From Raphanus sativus (lineage: Eukaryota; Streptophyta; Magnoliopsida; Brassicales; Brassicaceae): a stretch of DNA of 64,000 nt. A model generated the notes under the pieces. The model was not told where the DNA came from. It did not search any database and saw only the letters and a list, made by a program, of their open reading frames with translations. The number at the start of each line of letters is the position of its first letter. The first letter of the stretch is position 1. Below, piece after piece: positions 22,794 to 33,417 of the stretch. The position numbers and the translations under genes were made by a program. The stretch is taken from contig NC_079517.1 in assembly GCF_000801105.2 (NCBI RefSeq), forward strand, positions 9,052,001-9,116,000, in the 5' to 3' direction.

Positions 22794-25511
22794 ATGGCTC
22801 CTAAATCGAAAGAGAAACCGAAAACCCCAACATCCTCCCAGCCTCCTCCCGCGATCGAAGATCTCTTCACCACTCTCGATAGGCACATCCAGCGATCTGA
22901 ATACGAACAAGCCGTCAAGGTCGCTGATCAAGGTATCCAGATCCTCAAACCTCCCTATGAATCTTAAAATTTTATAATGGTGGAAATTGAGATTCCGACT
23001 GTTTTTTTTTCAGTTCTGTCGATCGCACCTGCCGATGAGGACGCGATCCGATGCAAAGTCGTGGCTCTTGTCAAAGACGATAAGATCGATGATGCTCTCT
23101 CCCTCATTCACTCCTTCCATAAGCTTCCCATCGATCTAGGGTTTCAAAAGGTCACTTCTCTCGTACACTTATCCAGCTACATTTTATTTTACTGGAATGT
23201 GACTGTTTAGTTGAGATCTATAAAGTTACTGTTTATAAAAAGCATCAGAATGAATATTAGAAAGCTCTAATGGTTTCTCTATTGCTTTGAATAGGCATAT
23301 TGTTTATACCGTCAAAACAAGCTAGACGAGGCTTTCGAGTGTTTGAGAGGTCGAGAGAGAGACTCAGAGACTTTGCTTTTGGAGGCTCAGATTCTCTACC
23401 GTCTGGGGAAAACAGATGCTTGCGTTGATGTGTATCGGAAGCTGCAGAACTCACAGATTGAGACGGCAGAGGTCAATTTTGTAGCGAGTTTGGTTTCGGC
23501 TGGTAAAGCGTCTCAGGTGAAAGGAGCATTGGAGTCTTGGAGGATCAAACCTACTAGTAGCTTTGAGCTGGCGTTTAACACTGCTTGCTCTTTGATTGAA
23601 AACAACAACTACGCTGATGCTGAACAGCTTCTGCTAGCTGCAAGGAGGTATGTCACAAAGTTATATTCACGTCTCATACACTATTGCTAGAGGGTTGCCC
23701 ATTTCTTTTAGTTGCTTCGCTTGACACTCCTTTAGCTAGGTCTAATTGTAGTATATAGGATAAGTAATGCGGTTAATTAGTTGTTAATACTGAACACTAC
23801 TGCATGGTCTCGTTTCTTTATTGTCTTATAACCGCTACCAATTGTTTTCTTTGAATAATCACGTCAATCTATATAAAAGGTTTCCTTTCATCTGTATCTT
23901 TATCAACACTTCAAGTACATTGTTCATTTGACTACTGATTGTGCAATATACTCTTCACTGATGAAAATACTGTTGGGTTGAGACAGAATTGGTCAGGAAA
24001 CCCTCACGGATGATGGCTTTGCTGATGAGGATATTGAGAATGAGCTTGCCCCCATTGCTGTCCAATTAGCATATGTCCAACAGGTATTTTGTGCTGATTG
24101 TATTAGACTTAACTTCCTGTTAGGATATCTTCCGGTCGTTTGTGACAAAGTTTTTCGCATCAGGTCCTTGGACAAACTCAGGAATCCACCAGCTCTTATG
24201 TAGACATCATTAAACGAAACCTGGCCGATGAATCGTCACTTGCTGTTGCTGTGAACAACCTTATTGCCTTGAAAGGTTCCAAAGATGTTTCTGATGGTTT
24301 GAGGAAGCTTGATCGTCTCAAGGATAAAGATTCTCAAAATTTTCAGCTTTCTCAAACACTTGATGCTAAGCTTTCACAGAAACATAAGGAAGCTATATAT
24401 GCTAATCGCGTCCTTCTGCTCCTCCATGCAAATAAGATGGATCAGGTCCTTTTTTAACTCAAAAATCTTGTTTGTTCCTATCTTATTTCTTCTTTGCATA
24501 TTTGGCTTGACCTGTTAAGAGAATCTTTTTCCACAGGCACGAGAACTTTGTGCTGCACTGCCGGGCCTCTTTCCTGAAAGTGTCAATCCTGCATTGCTTC
24601 AAGCTGCTGTCTTAGTGAGAGAGAACAAGGCTGCCAAAGCTGAAGAGCTTCTGGGACAGTTCGCAGTAAAGTTCCCGGAAAAATCTAAGTCGATTCTCTT
24701 GGCCAGGGCACAAATTGCTGCTTCGGCCAGTCATCCTCACGTAGCAGCAGAGTCCCTGTCCAAAATAACTGATATCCAGCATTTCCCTGCTACCGTTGCC
24801 ACCATTGTCGCACTCAAAGAGCGAGCTGGGGACAATGATGGTGCTGCTGCTGTTCTCGACTCAGCGATTAACTGGTGGTCAAATTCGATGACTGAGAACA
24901 ATAAGCTTGGCATATTGATGCCGCAGGCTGCTTCCTTCAAGCTCAGGCATGGCCAAGAAGAGGAGGCTTCACGGTTATACGAGGAGATTGTGAAAAAACA
25001 TAAAAGCACAGATGCTCTGGTTGGTCTTGTGACCACACTTGCTCGTGTCAACGTCGAGAAAGCAGAGACTTACGAGAAACAGCTAAAGCCGTTGCCGGGG
25101 TTGAAGGCTGTTGATGTGGATAACCTAGAAAAAACCTCTGGTGCAAAACCCATGGAAGGCGCTGCCGCAGCAGCTGCTTCAGCGATGCAGGAAGAAGTGA
25201 AGAAGGAGAAGGCAAAGAAGAAGAGGAAGAGAAAGCCAAAGTACCCCAAAGGATTCGATCCGGCAAACCCGGGACCACCTCCGGACCCTGAAAGGTGGCT
25301 TCCGAGAAGGGAAAGGTCAAGTTACAGACCCAAGAGGAAGGACAAGCGTGCAGCTCAGATCCGTGGATCGCAGGGCGCAGTGACAAAGCAAGACAAACAA
25401 GAAACAGCTCCTTCGACCTCAAAGTCAAACCAAGCGACCACTAAGAGTGCAGCCGCTGATCATTCAAAGCCTTCTTCCTCTAAGGCCTCAAAAAAGAAGT
25501 CTAGGAGATGA
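22794..25511 (+). CDS. SRP72: Signal recognition particle subunit SRP72
   Basis: RNA-binding TPR protein of the cytosolic signal recognition particle, which binds SRP RNA with SRP68 and helps target nascent secretory proteins to the ER. Six exons (22794-22932, 23014-23150, 23295-23647, 23987-24083, 24164-24445, 24537-25511) give 660 residues in a continuous frame. The N-terminal part has tetratricopeptide-like helices (IEDLFTTLDRHIQRSEYEQA, AYCLYRQNKLDEAFECL, ILYRLGKTDACVDVY). The C-terminal region has the SRP72 RNA-binding motif KYPKGFDPANPGPPPDPERW, followed by LPRRERSSYRPKRKDKRAAQ. The end is lysine/serine-rich. Collinear with AT1G67680. It starts about 250 bases right of the Pack-MULE, so the element sits in or next to its promoter. 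Confidence 0.96.
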
Positions 25512-25795
25512 ACGAAACAACCTTTTTACAGTCTTTTCTAAGAGAACAAAAAGGTCTACTTTATATGACAACACGAGAGCTGGATTTCCTTTGTTTTTTT
25601 CTGCTTTTTTGGATTAATTAATGTTTTGGTTGTCTTGACCCATTTAAGATTTTGGTTAATTTATCAGTTTACATATGCTCGTTTGCATGGTATTGAATCA
25701 AGACGAAGAGCAAGAAGAATCGATTAAATGCAGAAGAATATTAATAATCAAAGGGATATAGATACAATGAAACAGTGGTTTGATTTATTAACTAA
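25512..25795. other. Gap between SRP72 and a small convergent gene
   Basis: A 284-base AT-rich interval holding the SRP72 3' untranslated region and, on the other strand, the 3' end of the small conserved gene. No other feature seen. Confidence 0.4.
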
Positions 25796-25978
25796 TCACT
25801 TTTCAGATTTCTTGCGGAGATCCTTCATCCATTTAAACCCAAGTATGGTCTTCCCGAAGCTTCTTCTTCCATCTTTGTCCTTCTTTTTTTTCTTTTTGCC
25901 TTCATCTTCTTTTGTACCACTGGGAGGAGGGTCAGGGTTTGTATCCCATTGATCAGCCCACGATAGCCCCGAATCCAT
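25796..25978 (-). CDS. Small conserved plant protein, 60 residues (AT1G67670-like)
   Basis: A single-exon 60-residue protein: acidic/proline start MDSGLSWADQWDTNPDPPPS, a lysine-rich centre (EGKKKKKKDKDG), then the helical end SFGKTILGFKWMKDLRKKSE. The SWADQWD...P and GF.W.K.L pattern recurs in short plant proteins of unknown function. Its position between SRP72 and the nuclease-like gene matches AT1G67670 in Arabidopsis. No signal peptide or membrane segment. No function is proposed. Antisense, the run of T and CTT over the lysine codons is low-complexity. Confidence 0.7.
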   Translation of the reverse strand: MDSGLSWADQWDTNPDPPPSGTKEDEGKKKKKKDKDGRRSFGKTILGFKWMKDLRKKSEK

Positions 25979-26425
25979 CTTCTTTTCTTTATTATATTTC
26001 AGAAAATCAAAGAAACATTAGTCTAGCTACAGGAACTTCTTCAATAACTTATTTGTAGCTTCCTTCTTCTTGTTCATTGCCCTTGTTTTTAACTCTATTA
26101 GTTTTCAGTTTTTTTTTTCATTTTGGTTACTACTGGTAACCTAACTTCTGTTTTACTACATTCCTTTCTATCTTTGGTCATCTGTTTGGTTGGTACAAAT
26201 CTTCCCTCCTTATTGTTTCTCTTAATTGAATATTATGCCATCTTATGGTCTAACCGTCTTCACCTACTTTAACAATGTAAACATTTCACATCCAAACAAC
26301 ACCTCCCATCTCCAGATATTTAATTTCCTTTTATCTGATTAAATTATGTTACATAATCCTTAACCAGTTTTCATAACTGACGAGATTATTCATCAGTTCA
26401 AGAATCAAAAGCTATAACGAGACTT
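25979..26425. other. Spacer between two minus-strand genes
   Basis: 447 bases: promoter of the small gene and 3' region of the nuclease-like gene. T-rich runs near 26105-26120. No gene or repeat recognised. Confidence 0.4.
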
Positions 26426-27352
26426 CTAAAAGAACTCGACATGATCAGCTATTTCTCTGCAAACAAGTTTTGATTCCGCAGCCAAACTTATGCTTTTAGC
26501 TATAGCAAGACCAGTAAGCTTATGCGTAGACGTCGGCTCATACTTCTTCACCTCTGCATCACCCTTCCCTGACAGCAAAGCCCCCCTCGCAGGAATCACA
26601 TTCTCCCACCAGAACTCCCTCAACACCTCGTAAATGATCCTCCAGTAGCTTCTGTCTCTCATCACTCTGAACACAGAGCTCCCGTTCAGCGTCCAGCAGT
26701 ACAAGTCCACCCACTCACGGTCCATTATCTCCATCTGGCCCTGCATCTGAGGCATGTAATAGAACGGCACTTTGGACCAAGGCAAGACCGTTTCCGTCTT
26801 CCCTTTGTTATACGGACACTTCACTTCCAGAATCCCAACATCGAGAACCCCATCCGGAGAAGCACCAAGCCAGTGAAACTGCTCTTGTGAGTGAAGAGCA
26901 AACCCCATCGAGCCAACCTCGCACCCCATGATCCTCTTGTACCTCTCTATCGCAGCCGATTCCATCTGCACACCCCAGTTCATCGCAAACCTCGCGGAGT
27001 CCTCCACCACTCGCGGCGACTCCGAGTCGTACACCTTCTCGTGCCAGAGCTCGGAGCGGCGGTTCTTCTTCCAGAAGCCGAGCGCTGTGCTGAATGTGCT
27101 CGTGGTCAGCTTGTCTTTCCTTAAGGCGAACCATTCTTCTGATTTCTGAGGGATGTCGGATGGGGAGAGGTGGCTTGAGACAGCTAGTGGAGAAGAAGCA
27201 CGGGGAGGAGCAAGGACAAGGGGTAAGCTTGTCTGAGAGAGGACTTGTTGTAATGCAGTGGAGGAAAAGGACAGCGAACTGCTTCTGTTCCTTAACTTTA
27301 GTCTTGGTTTAGGGATAAGAGTGTTGAACCCGGAAACTGAACATGTCCTCAT
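26426..27352 (-). CDS. YqaJ/lambda-exonuclease-like PD-(D/E)XK nuclease, organelle-directed
   Basis: A 308-residue protein of the restriction-endonuclease-like fold, probably AT1G67660. Residues 1 to about 65 are rich in S, R, P and L with few acids, like a chloroplast or mitochondrial transit peptide. The domain begins IPQKSEEWFALRKDKLTTST, the conserved YqaJ opening. NWGVQMESAAIERYKRIMGC follows, then the catalytic core GASPDGVLDVGILEVKCPYN: D in SPDG, then E and K in LEVK, all present. The end HVEFF is the stop region. Such enzymes are phage-recombinase relatives, and a DNA repair or recombination role in organelles is inference. Other start sites are not excluded, but no intron is needed. 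Confidence 0.88.
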   Translation of the reverse strand: MRTCSVSGFNTLIPKPRLKLRNRSSSLSFSSTALQQVLSQTSLPLVLAPPRASSPLAVSSHLSPSDIPQKSEEWFALRKDKLTTSTFSTALGFWKKNRRSELWHEKVYDSESPRVVEDSARFAMNWGVQMESAAIERYKRIMGCEVGSMGFALHSQEQFHWLGASPDGVLDVGILEVKCPYNKGKTETVLPWSKVPFYYMPQMQGQMEIMDREWVDLYCWTLNGSSVFRVMRDRSYWRIIYEVLREFWWENVIPARGALLSGKGDAEVKKYEPTSTHKLTGLAIAKSISLAAESKLVCREIADHVEFF

Positions 27353-28770
27353 TGGTATTATCGAAAGGAAGCAACTTTAATTGGCTTCAAGACCCTACAG
27401 AGAAACCCATTTCGAAATAAGGTTAAAAAATGCAATCTTTGAACTTCGAAATCATCAAACAGATTCAGAAAAACTAAACCCAGTAAACGAAAAGCACGAG
27501 TTTTGTGATTTGCGTTTCATCCAGCGACACTAACGATCCTAATTCAGAAAACCCCATTTAACCAGAAAGCGAAAACTGAATCGAAAAAATAAGTAATATC
27601 GGAAGCCCACAAGGTGTTCGATGAAATTACCAGAAACCAGCGCTTCAGGGACCGAGCCGGGGAAGAGAGGAAGCAGAAGATATGGATTTAGTTAGTTGAC
27701 GATATAAGTTGGTTTCGTTTGGTTATTTATTTAGTTGTTATTTTGACTCGGTCTACCCGGTTTAGTCAACTGTCTGTATATATCCGGATGCGTTGACTTT
27801 GTTTGCAAGTGAAAGAGAAAAAAAAAAAACAGAAAATCACTTTTCATATTTTTGATTGCATTTTCTATTATGGTATCGAAGTTTTACTTCTGTCTTATTT
27901 AGTGATTTCATGTTCGTTTTTTCTTTATCATTTGTACAAATTTATTATCGAATTTAATCCAACTCGCTGTTGTTTCTGAAGTTTATTGGTGCGGAAAAGA
28001 CTTCTTTGTGTGACTAGAGGTTTAAAGCTTTTGGGTCACTGTCTCCTTCTACCAGTGGTTATTGGGTGATCATTTTCTCCTCAGCCGACTTTTGCAAAGC
28101 TCTGCAATTTCGGTCTAAATTTATTGAAATAGCGCTTTCGAACCAGGGTATGTGGTTTGATGGTGATTAACTTGAGATTAAAAAATCCAATACGGTGAAA
28201 CCATCAGGATTCGAGTCACGGCTACTGGAGAATTAATATTTTGGCATTGCCAGAGACAGAAGACCGACATGTGGCAACACATGACTAGTCTGTATTATTT
28301 ATGTGGAGCTAGCATACCTATTTATAATTTAGAAAAAAAAAAGATCTTTCGGCAAACTGATGTATACAGAACATGGTCTCATTTATTATCAAAAGCTCCA
28401 AACTCATTTGGCACTGCTTTGTTTTTGGCCAAGTTTTTTCTGCTTGAATCTTGTTTGTTCGTGTTTTTAGTTTAGTTAGTCCTTTGAATCTAACTAAACT
28501 AAAGTTGGGTTCAAAAGAACAACCAAAATTTTGAAACACAAAAAAGAAAGAAAAAACAACATTAGTGAATTCTCATTTAGCTTAGTTGTTTAATCATGAA
28601 CAAATGTTAACTTTCAATAAACTGTTTTGAATTTCTATGATAAATATATAAAATAGATTGGTAACAGCTTAATAATGATTGTAGGATGGAACAAGAAAAA
28701 TGGTCCAATAACAAAATATTTTCAATTAAAATAAATATTTATTCAAGACATTAAACAAAACATAGAAATT
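27353..28770. other. Intergenic region left of the F-box/LRR gene
   Basis: The first 340 bases (to about 27700) likely hold promoter and 5' leader of the nuclease-like gene. Beyond that is AT-rich sequence without recognisable genes. A perfect 14-bp stem-loop occurs at 28466-28503. In Arabidopsis several genes (about AT1G67635-67650) lie in the matching interval; I see no trace of them here. Confidence 0.45.
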
Positions 28771-29843
28771 TTAAAATTCAAGTTCCTTTATCTCATCAGT
28801 TTTCCATTGCTTACTGGACAACATACAGTAGTTGCAGTGAAAATCCCAAAGACCCCGCATAAGTCCAAGCAACTCGTTCTTACAATGATTTGAACACACG
28901 ATAAATGTGTCAAACTTTTGAGTGGCAGTTTGTACGATATTTTCGGTATTTAAACCTGACGCCTCTATGTAATTATTGTAGTATACATTAGTAAATCCCT
29001 TAAAGTTTATGTATAAGCAATGTGAAAGATTTAGGTTTCTGAGGTTTTGGTGATATGTGACAAGCGACAATAATGCCTTTATGCATAAAGATGAACCTCG
29101 AAAGCTTAAACTCTTCAGGTTTGAGAAGTAACTCACAATTTGATCGGATAAGTCATTGTCTAATGGCCGGATAAGCTTTAGGCTGGTGAGGTTCTTGCAG
29201 TTCTCTCCAATGCTTCGAAAGTTAGCATTTGAAATGGGTAAACCTGGTTGAGTAATGACTAACGTTTGGAGATTCTTCCACTGGCTGAATGTAAACATAA
29301 GTGAATTCTCATTTAGATTACGATAGAGCGGCAGTGACAATTTTTCTACGTTTGGCATCCTGAAAATAAACAAAAACAAGAAATAGTAAATAAACACAGA
29401 AAATTGCACCATACCACACTTATACACAAAATTTTCTATTATATAGTGTGCAAATCTGTTTTAGGGATATAACTTACCTTGGAGCAATGATTGCGAGTTC
29501 CTCCTCTTGTATATAGTAACAGTTATCAAAAACTAGATTTGTCGTGACTGAGCTGTTAAATTTAGTTATATCAGCCAATATATTTCTGAGATCATATTGG
29601 TGATCTTCGTCATTAGACTGATGGTCTGCCTTATCGGGATTTTTTGAAATAATTGACTTGAGATTACTTAAGTCTATGGTCTTCCATAAAGTTTGGTTGT
29701 GAGAAGTAAGGAACCAAGAGACAGACGCGAGATGCCCCCTTGATTATATCAATAACGTTGAGCATCCCAAATATCTTGGCTAATATGTCTCTCTCCATAT
29801 TTTCCCACCCTGACATCTTTTCTAAGCTACTTGGTGTTTCCAT
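28771..29843 (-). pseudogene. F-box/LRR protein gene with a frameshift in the F-box
   Basis: The start METPSSLEKMSGWENMERDI opens an F-box (WENMERDILAKIFGMLNVID, then IIKGASRVC). Just after RVC the frame breaks. In the next frame the family sequence resumes as VSWFLTSHNQTLWKTIDLSN, consistent with loss of two bases near 29722. It continues to LAIIAPR at 29478, where a GTAAGT donor begins a 118-bp intron. The last exon (29359-28771) carries leucine-rich repeats: MPNVEKLSLPLYRN, NLQTLVITQPGLPIS, CKNLTSLKLIRPLDN, NLKSLSFRGSSLC and LRNLNLSHCLYINF. F-box/LRR proteins are substrate receptors of SCF ubiquitin ligases. As written, the protein would truncate soon after the F-box, so it is called a pseudogene; a sequencing error is possible. 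Confidence 0.75.
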
Positions 29844-29945
29844 CTCAGTGCAGCTAAAAACAATGCAAATTAATTGCAAAAGTAATAGAGTTTTCTGAAG
29901 ATTAAAGTTCAGAAATTTATAAGAAAATAACAGTAGATTCAACAA

Positions 29946-31015
29946 TATTGAATAACCGATTTGTTAGAACAATTAAAAGAGACAAACAAAAACGTCGAGG
30001 AAAGAATACAATTTATAGAGAAGTCATCAGACACGTATAGGGGATTTACTTCTGGGATTTGTAACCATTTCTGAAATGTGAATTGTGAAACTTTGTCTAT
30101 TATATTAAATAAGCATAGATATTTTATGATGAGACCTAATGAATACTATTACAAAATTACATTAAAGTTTTATTTAAGAAAATAAATATGGCTATAAGTA
30201 ACCCATTATGAGATATTTTCCCAAGAAGTTATACACAACTTAATAAAATGGATATATTACTTAATTATCTATATGGTTGATATAAAATGATATAGTTTAA
30301 ATAAAAAAGTTATTTATAAATAGTAATATATTAACTAAATAAGATATGCATGTAAGTAAATAGTAATTGATCTTTTTGTGAAGATAATGATATTTAATCT
30401 TTACATGTTCAAGAATTGAAAGAAATCTATCTATATTATTAAAGTAGAAGTCTCCTTTCTTCTCCTTTCATTTCGTCAGTAAGCAGCCATTTTGTTGGGG
30501 ATAATTTTTAAGAAAAAAGTGTTTTGTATTATTTGCATACGTTTTTTATACAAAATTGTTCTAAAATTTAGGTGATGTCTAAACAATGGCTCACTACACC
30601 CATAACCTTTACAGCCGTTGCTACAGGAAGCAAATACGAAAATTCATTGATTCCTCTAAAGACAACAAAACCCACCCTCCCCTTCGAACACCTTACGAAC
30701 CAACATCATTCTTACCCTAACTATTATATTTTTCGAACCCCCATCAACAAATATTACTATTACCAAAGGCTCTACCAAAAAAAAAAAAAATCGAAGAATA
30801 TACAATCATAGGTCATGCTCACATACGAATAAATACGAGCTAATGGAAAACATATCACAGTCTAATAAATAACATATTTCACATTCCCGAGCCTATTACA
30901 AACCATATTTCAATCACAAGGGTGGTTTGTTTAGAATCGTATAGCATTATTATAAACCTCTAGTTTGAGACTCGAATCGAAATGATGCTAGTTAAGAGTG
31001 TATTTATCTTGGCAG
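29946..31015. other. AT-rich spacer with a Helitron 5' end
   Basis: About 1 kb between the F-box/LRR gene and the polymerase relic. A Helitron-like 5' terminus is at 30430. Codons of the short frame at 30572-30811 do not look like a known protein. No other features recognised. Confidence 0.4.
30430..30454 (+). mobile_element. Helitron 5' terminus
   Basis: The sequence A|TCTATATTATTAAAGTAGAA matches the usual 5' end of plant Helitrons (TC...TATTAAA..AGAAG), with the insertion-site A before the TC. No matching 3' hairpin plus CTRRT was found before the polymerase relic, so the element is probably truncated. Only the terminus is claimed. Confidence 0.45.
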
Positions 31016-31513
31016 ATAATTGCATCTGGAGCATTCACCACATTAGACAACTTGCTATTTGAGCCACTGAACGAGCTACTAGTCCATGCGGAAAGAAAGC
31101 CACCACAGTTACTCGTGCTGGTTGGTAACTAAGATTTGTTCAGACCTTTCTATAAGCCTACATATATGGTGTGTTGGTTGTGTCTTGAGGGGGCACTTAC
31201 GGTCATTTCTTAAAACTCATCTTGGACCGTTTGTGGATTCTGAGCATCCAGAGATTAAGAAAGGAGCTGTTGATGTCAAACCCGGGACAGGGGACTTTTG
31301 AGGCAAACCAGGTAAAAAAATCTCTTCCGAGAAGCCATATTCTCTCAACTCTCAAAGTCCTTAAACCATAAACATTCAGGTGAAGGTAGGTTGCTGCATG
31401 GTGGATGTACTAAAGCATCTGAGTGCGGATGAGACGTCTAGAAACCCCAGCAAATGGAGTCCCCACAGATCGCATATCCAGACTCGCAACTCATCTCCTT
31501 CGTCAGAGAAGGT
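31016..31513 (+). pseudogene. Relic of the DNA polymerase alpha B subunit gene (POLA2)
   Basis: Three exon-like segments remain. About 31016-31120 reads IIASGAFTTLDNLLFEPLNE and then HAERKPPQLLVL. About 31221-31280 reads LGPFVDSEHPEIKKGAVDV. About 31401-31512 reads VDVLKHLSADETSRNPS, a +1 frame slip, then NGVPTDRISRLATHLLRQR, ending at a GTATAA donor. All match the calcineurin-like C-terminal half of the replicative primase-polymerase accessory subunit POLA2 (AT1G67630). Upstream and downstream exons are missing and the frame is broken, so it is dead. Its place between the F-box gene and the nuclease-like gene is exactly where Arabidopsis has the intact gene, so this looks like gene loss in progress after duplication. 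Confidence 0.8.
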
Positions 31514-31688
31514 ATAAAACACTCTTAACTTTCTAGTCAACCTATACCGGGGTTAAAATCTTAATCATGAAGCAGAACCTTCTCCAAAATTGAAGAGTTG
31601 GCATATAAATCATATGGATGTATCGAAAGAGGTATATACATAAAAACTACCCAAATATAACACTTTATTAATTATAGTTTATCATAAT

Positions 31689-32663
31689 TCACTCATTAGG
31701 GTCAAAAAAACATTTAACTTCATGATCCCACAGACAAATCTCACACGCAGAAGAAGTATTCATGTCGTTATCCTCGCCGTATCGATGCCAAGCACAATTA
31801 TATGCTATAATAAAGTCACTGGTTCGACCATCACACCCGCACTTGTCTGGAACGTACGCTCTTTTGAGCTCTTTCATCACCGGTGTGCCAAGCCACCGAA
31901 TGTTCCCTCCAATCTTGTCCCGCATATCCACCAGCTCCTTCAACGTTTTTGACATTAACGGTTTCATTAAAGAAGACAAGATCTTGAAACCCTCTTGTTT
32001 TGTTTCGCCTCCATGCAAAACCGGTCCTGGTATATACATAGACCAACGCATATCAAATCTTGTTTGGCTCAAAAACGCTTAAATTGCTAAATATAAGATA
32101 AACGCAAAGATACACAACATGCATGGAACCTATAATAACAAAAAAAAAGAAGAGAAACTCAGGTTAACAATTAATATATCTTGCTTACCCTCCTCGTAGA
32201 TGTCTCTGCCTCCACCACAGATTAGGATCAGTCCATAAATATAGATTGCTTCTTTGTTTCCTTTTTTCGCAGCTTGAGATAAAAGTTTGAGTCCTTTGTG
32301 TTTTTGGTTTCTTCGAAAGTAGTTGTTGACGCCTTTGAGGTACAAGGCTTCAGGATTCCCGTTCCTTCGACATCTCTTGTAGAAGTTAGATAAACTCCTT
32401 GCCTTCCTTTGAGGTTCAGGGCCTTGATGCCAACTCAGAAGAGTGAGTTCGTGGAGGGAAAGTCGAGAGATTACGTATTTTTCATCGCATGTTCTTTTAA
32501 ACGTTTTGGAAACTAATCTGAGATTACGAACCGCTGACAAGGAAGAAGCAGCGGTACGTGAAGAAATCTCCAAAAGAAGATCATCAGGCAAAGAATTGAG
32601 AGAAACTCTTCTTTTGTTAGAGTTCTTGAATATGCAAGACGCGTGCAAAGAGGAGGATACCAT
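31689..32663 (-). CDS. F-box protein with Sel1-like region (AT1G67623-like)
   Basis: Two exons (32663-32189 and 32026-31689) give 270 residues, joined across a GTAAGC...CCAG intron of 162 bases. Residues 18-60 form an F-box: SLNSLPDDLLLEISSRTAAS, then AVRNLRLVSKTFKR. Residues about 100-145 resemble a Sel1/TPR-like helix pair (GNPEALYLKGVNNYF, GLKLLSQAAKKGNKEAIYIY). The second exon ends with a C..C.WDHE pattern (ACEICLWDHEVKCFF), typical of this plant F-box group. It is likely a substrate adaptor of an SCF ubiquitin ligase; the target is unknown. Order and orientation agree with AT1G67623. The exon 2 acceptor was chosen because it keeps the frame EEG|PVLHGGE. Confidence 0.85.
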
Positions 32664-33417
32664 GTTATCTAAGCTTTGTTTTCCTTTTTTAAGGATACTA
32701 TTTACATTCTAAAAGTTAGTCAATTGTTTGTTATATAGAGAGGCCTACATTCGTTTTCCTTTTTTCAGTAGGAATAGAAAGAAAAAAACAAGTGGACGAA
32801 TGAAAACACAAATTAGTTCCTAATTCCATATTTAAAAAGGATAAATTAGATAGAAAAATAAATCTAATTAAAAAAAGTAAATGCATAAATCTTATAGTTT
32901 AATAATTCATATATATCTTCTGTTTTACTTTTATCCAATTTTCCATGTTTACGCTCTTATTATTATTATTTTTTTTCGCATGAATGATATTACTACTTAT
33001 ACCGGTTTTTGTATTCCACCATGTATTTTCCATCAAAAGCTTGATAGATTTAGAAAAATCCTATCTTTCAGCAGACTCAATTTTAGTGACATTATTTTTT
33101 CTTTTATTACTATATATATCTTGTGTTCTAGTTTCCATCATGTGTTGTTCTCCCTCAGATTTTTGATAAATTTTTGGGGAAAATCCTATCTTTTCGTCAA
33201 TTCCAACTTTTGTGTTGTTTTCTCAACTTGTATCCAATTTTATATGTTGTGTATCTTGACTGCCTCGTTTGGAATTTGTTTGTAGGAATACTTTCCAACG
33301 GTTTTTGTATTCCACCATGTTTTCTCCATCAAATATTTTATAAAATTTAGAAGAAAAAGAAACCCATCCTCAACCCATCTAGGAGTATAACAGTGGCTTT
33401 TTGTTTTTTTTTCTGGA
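32664..33417. other. Spacer between F-box and RsfS-like genes
   Basis: AT-rich sequence holding the F-box promoter. Three diverged copies of a segment containing TTTTTGTATTCCACCATGT or TTCCATCATGTG occur near 33005, 33135 and 33301, followed by GATTTAGAAAAATCCTATC-like text, so an old tandem duplication is likely. No gene. Confidence 0.45.

Noticed and set aside
25048..25428. 126-codon minus-strand frame inside SRP72
   Set aside because: Antisense shadow of the last SRP72 exon; leucine/serine-rich with no family resemblance.
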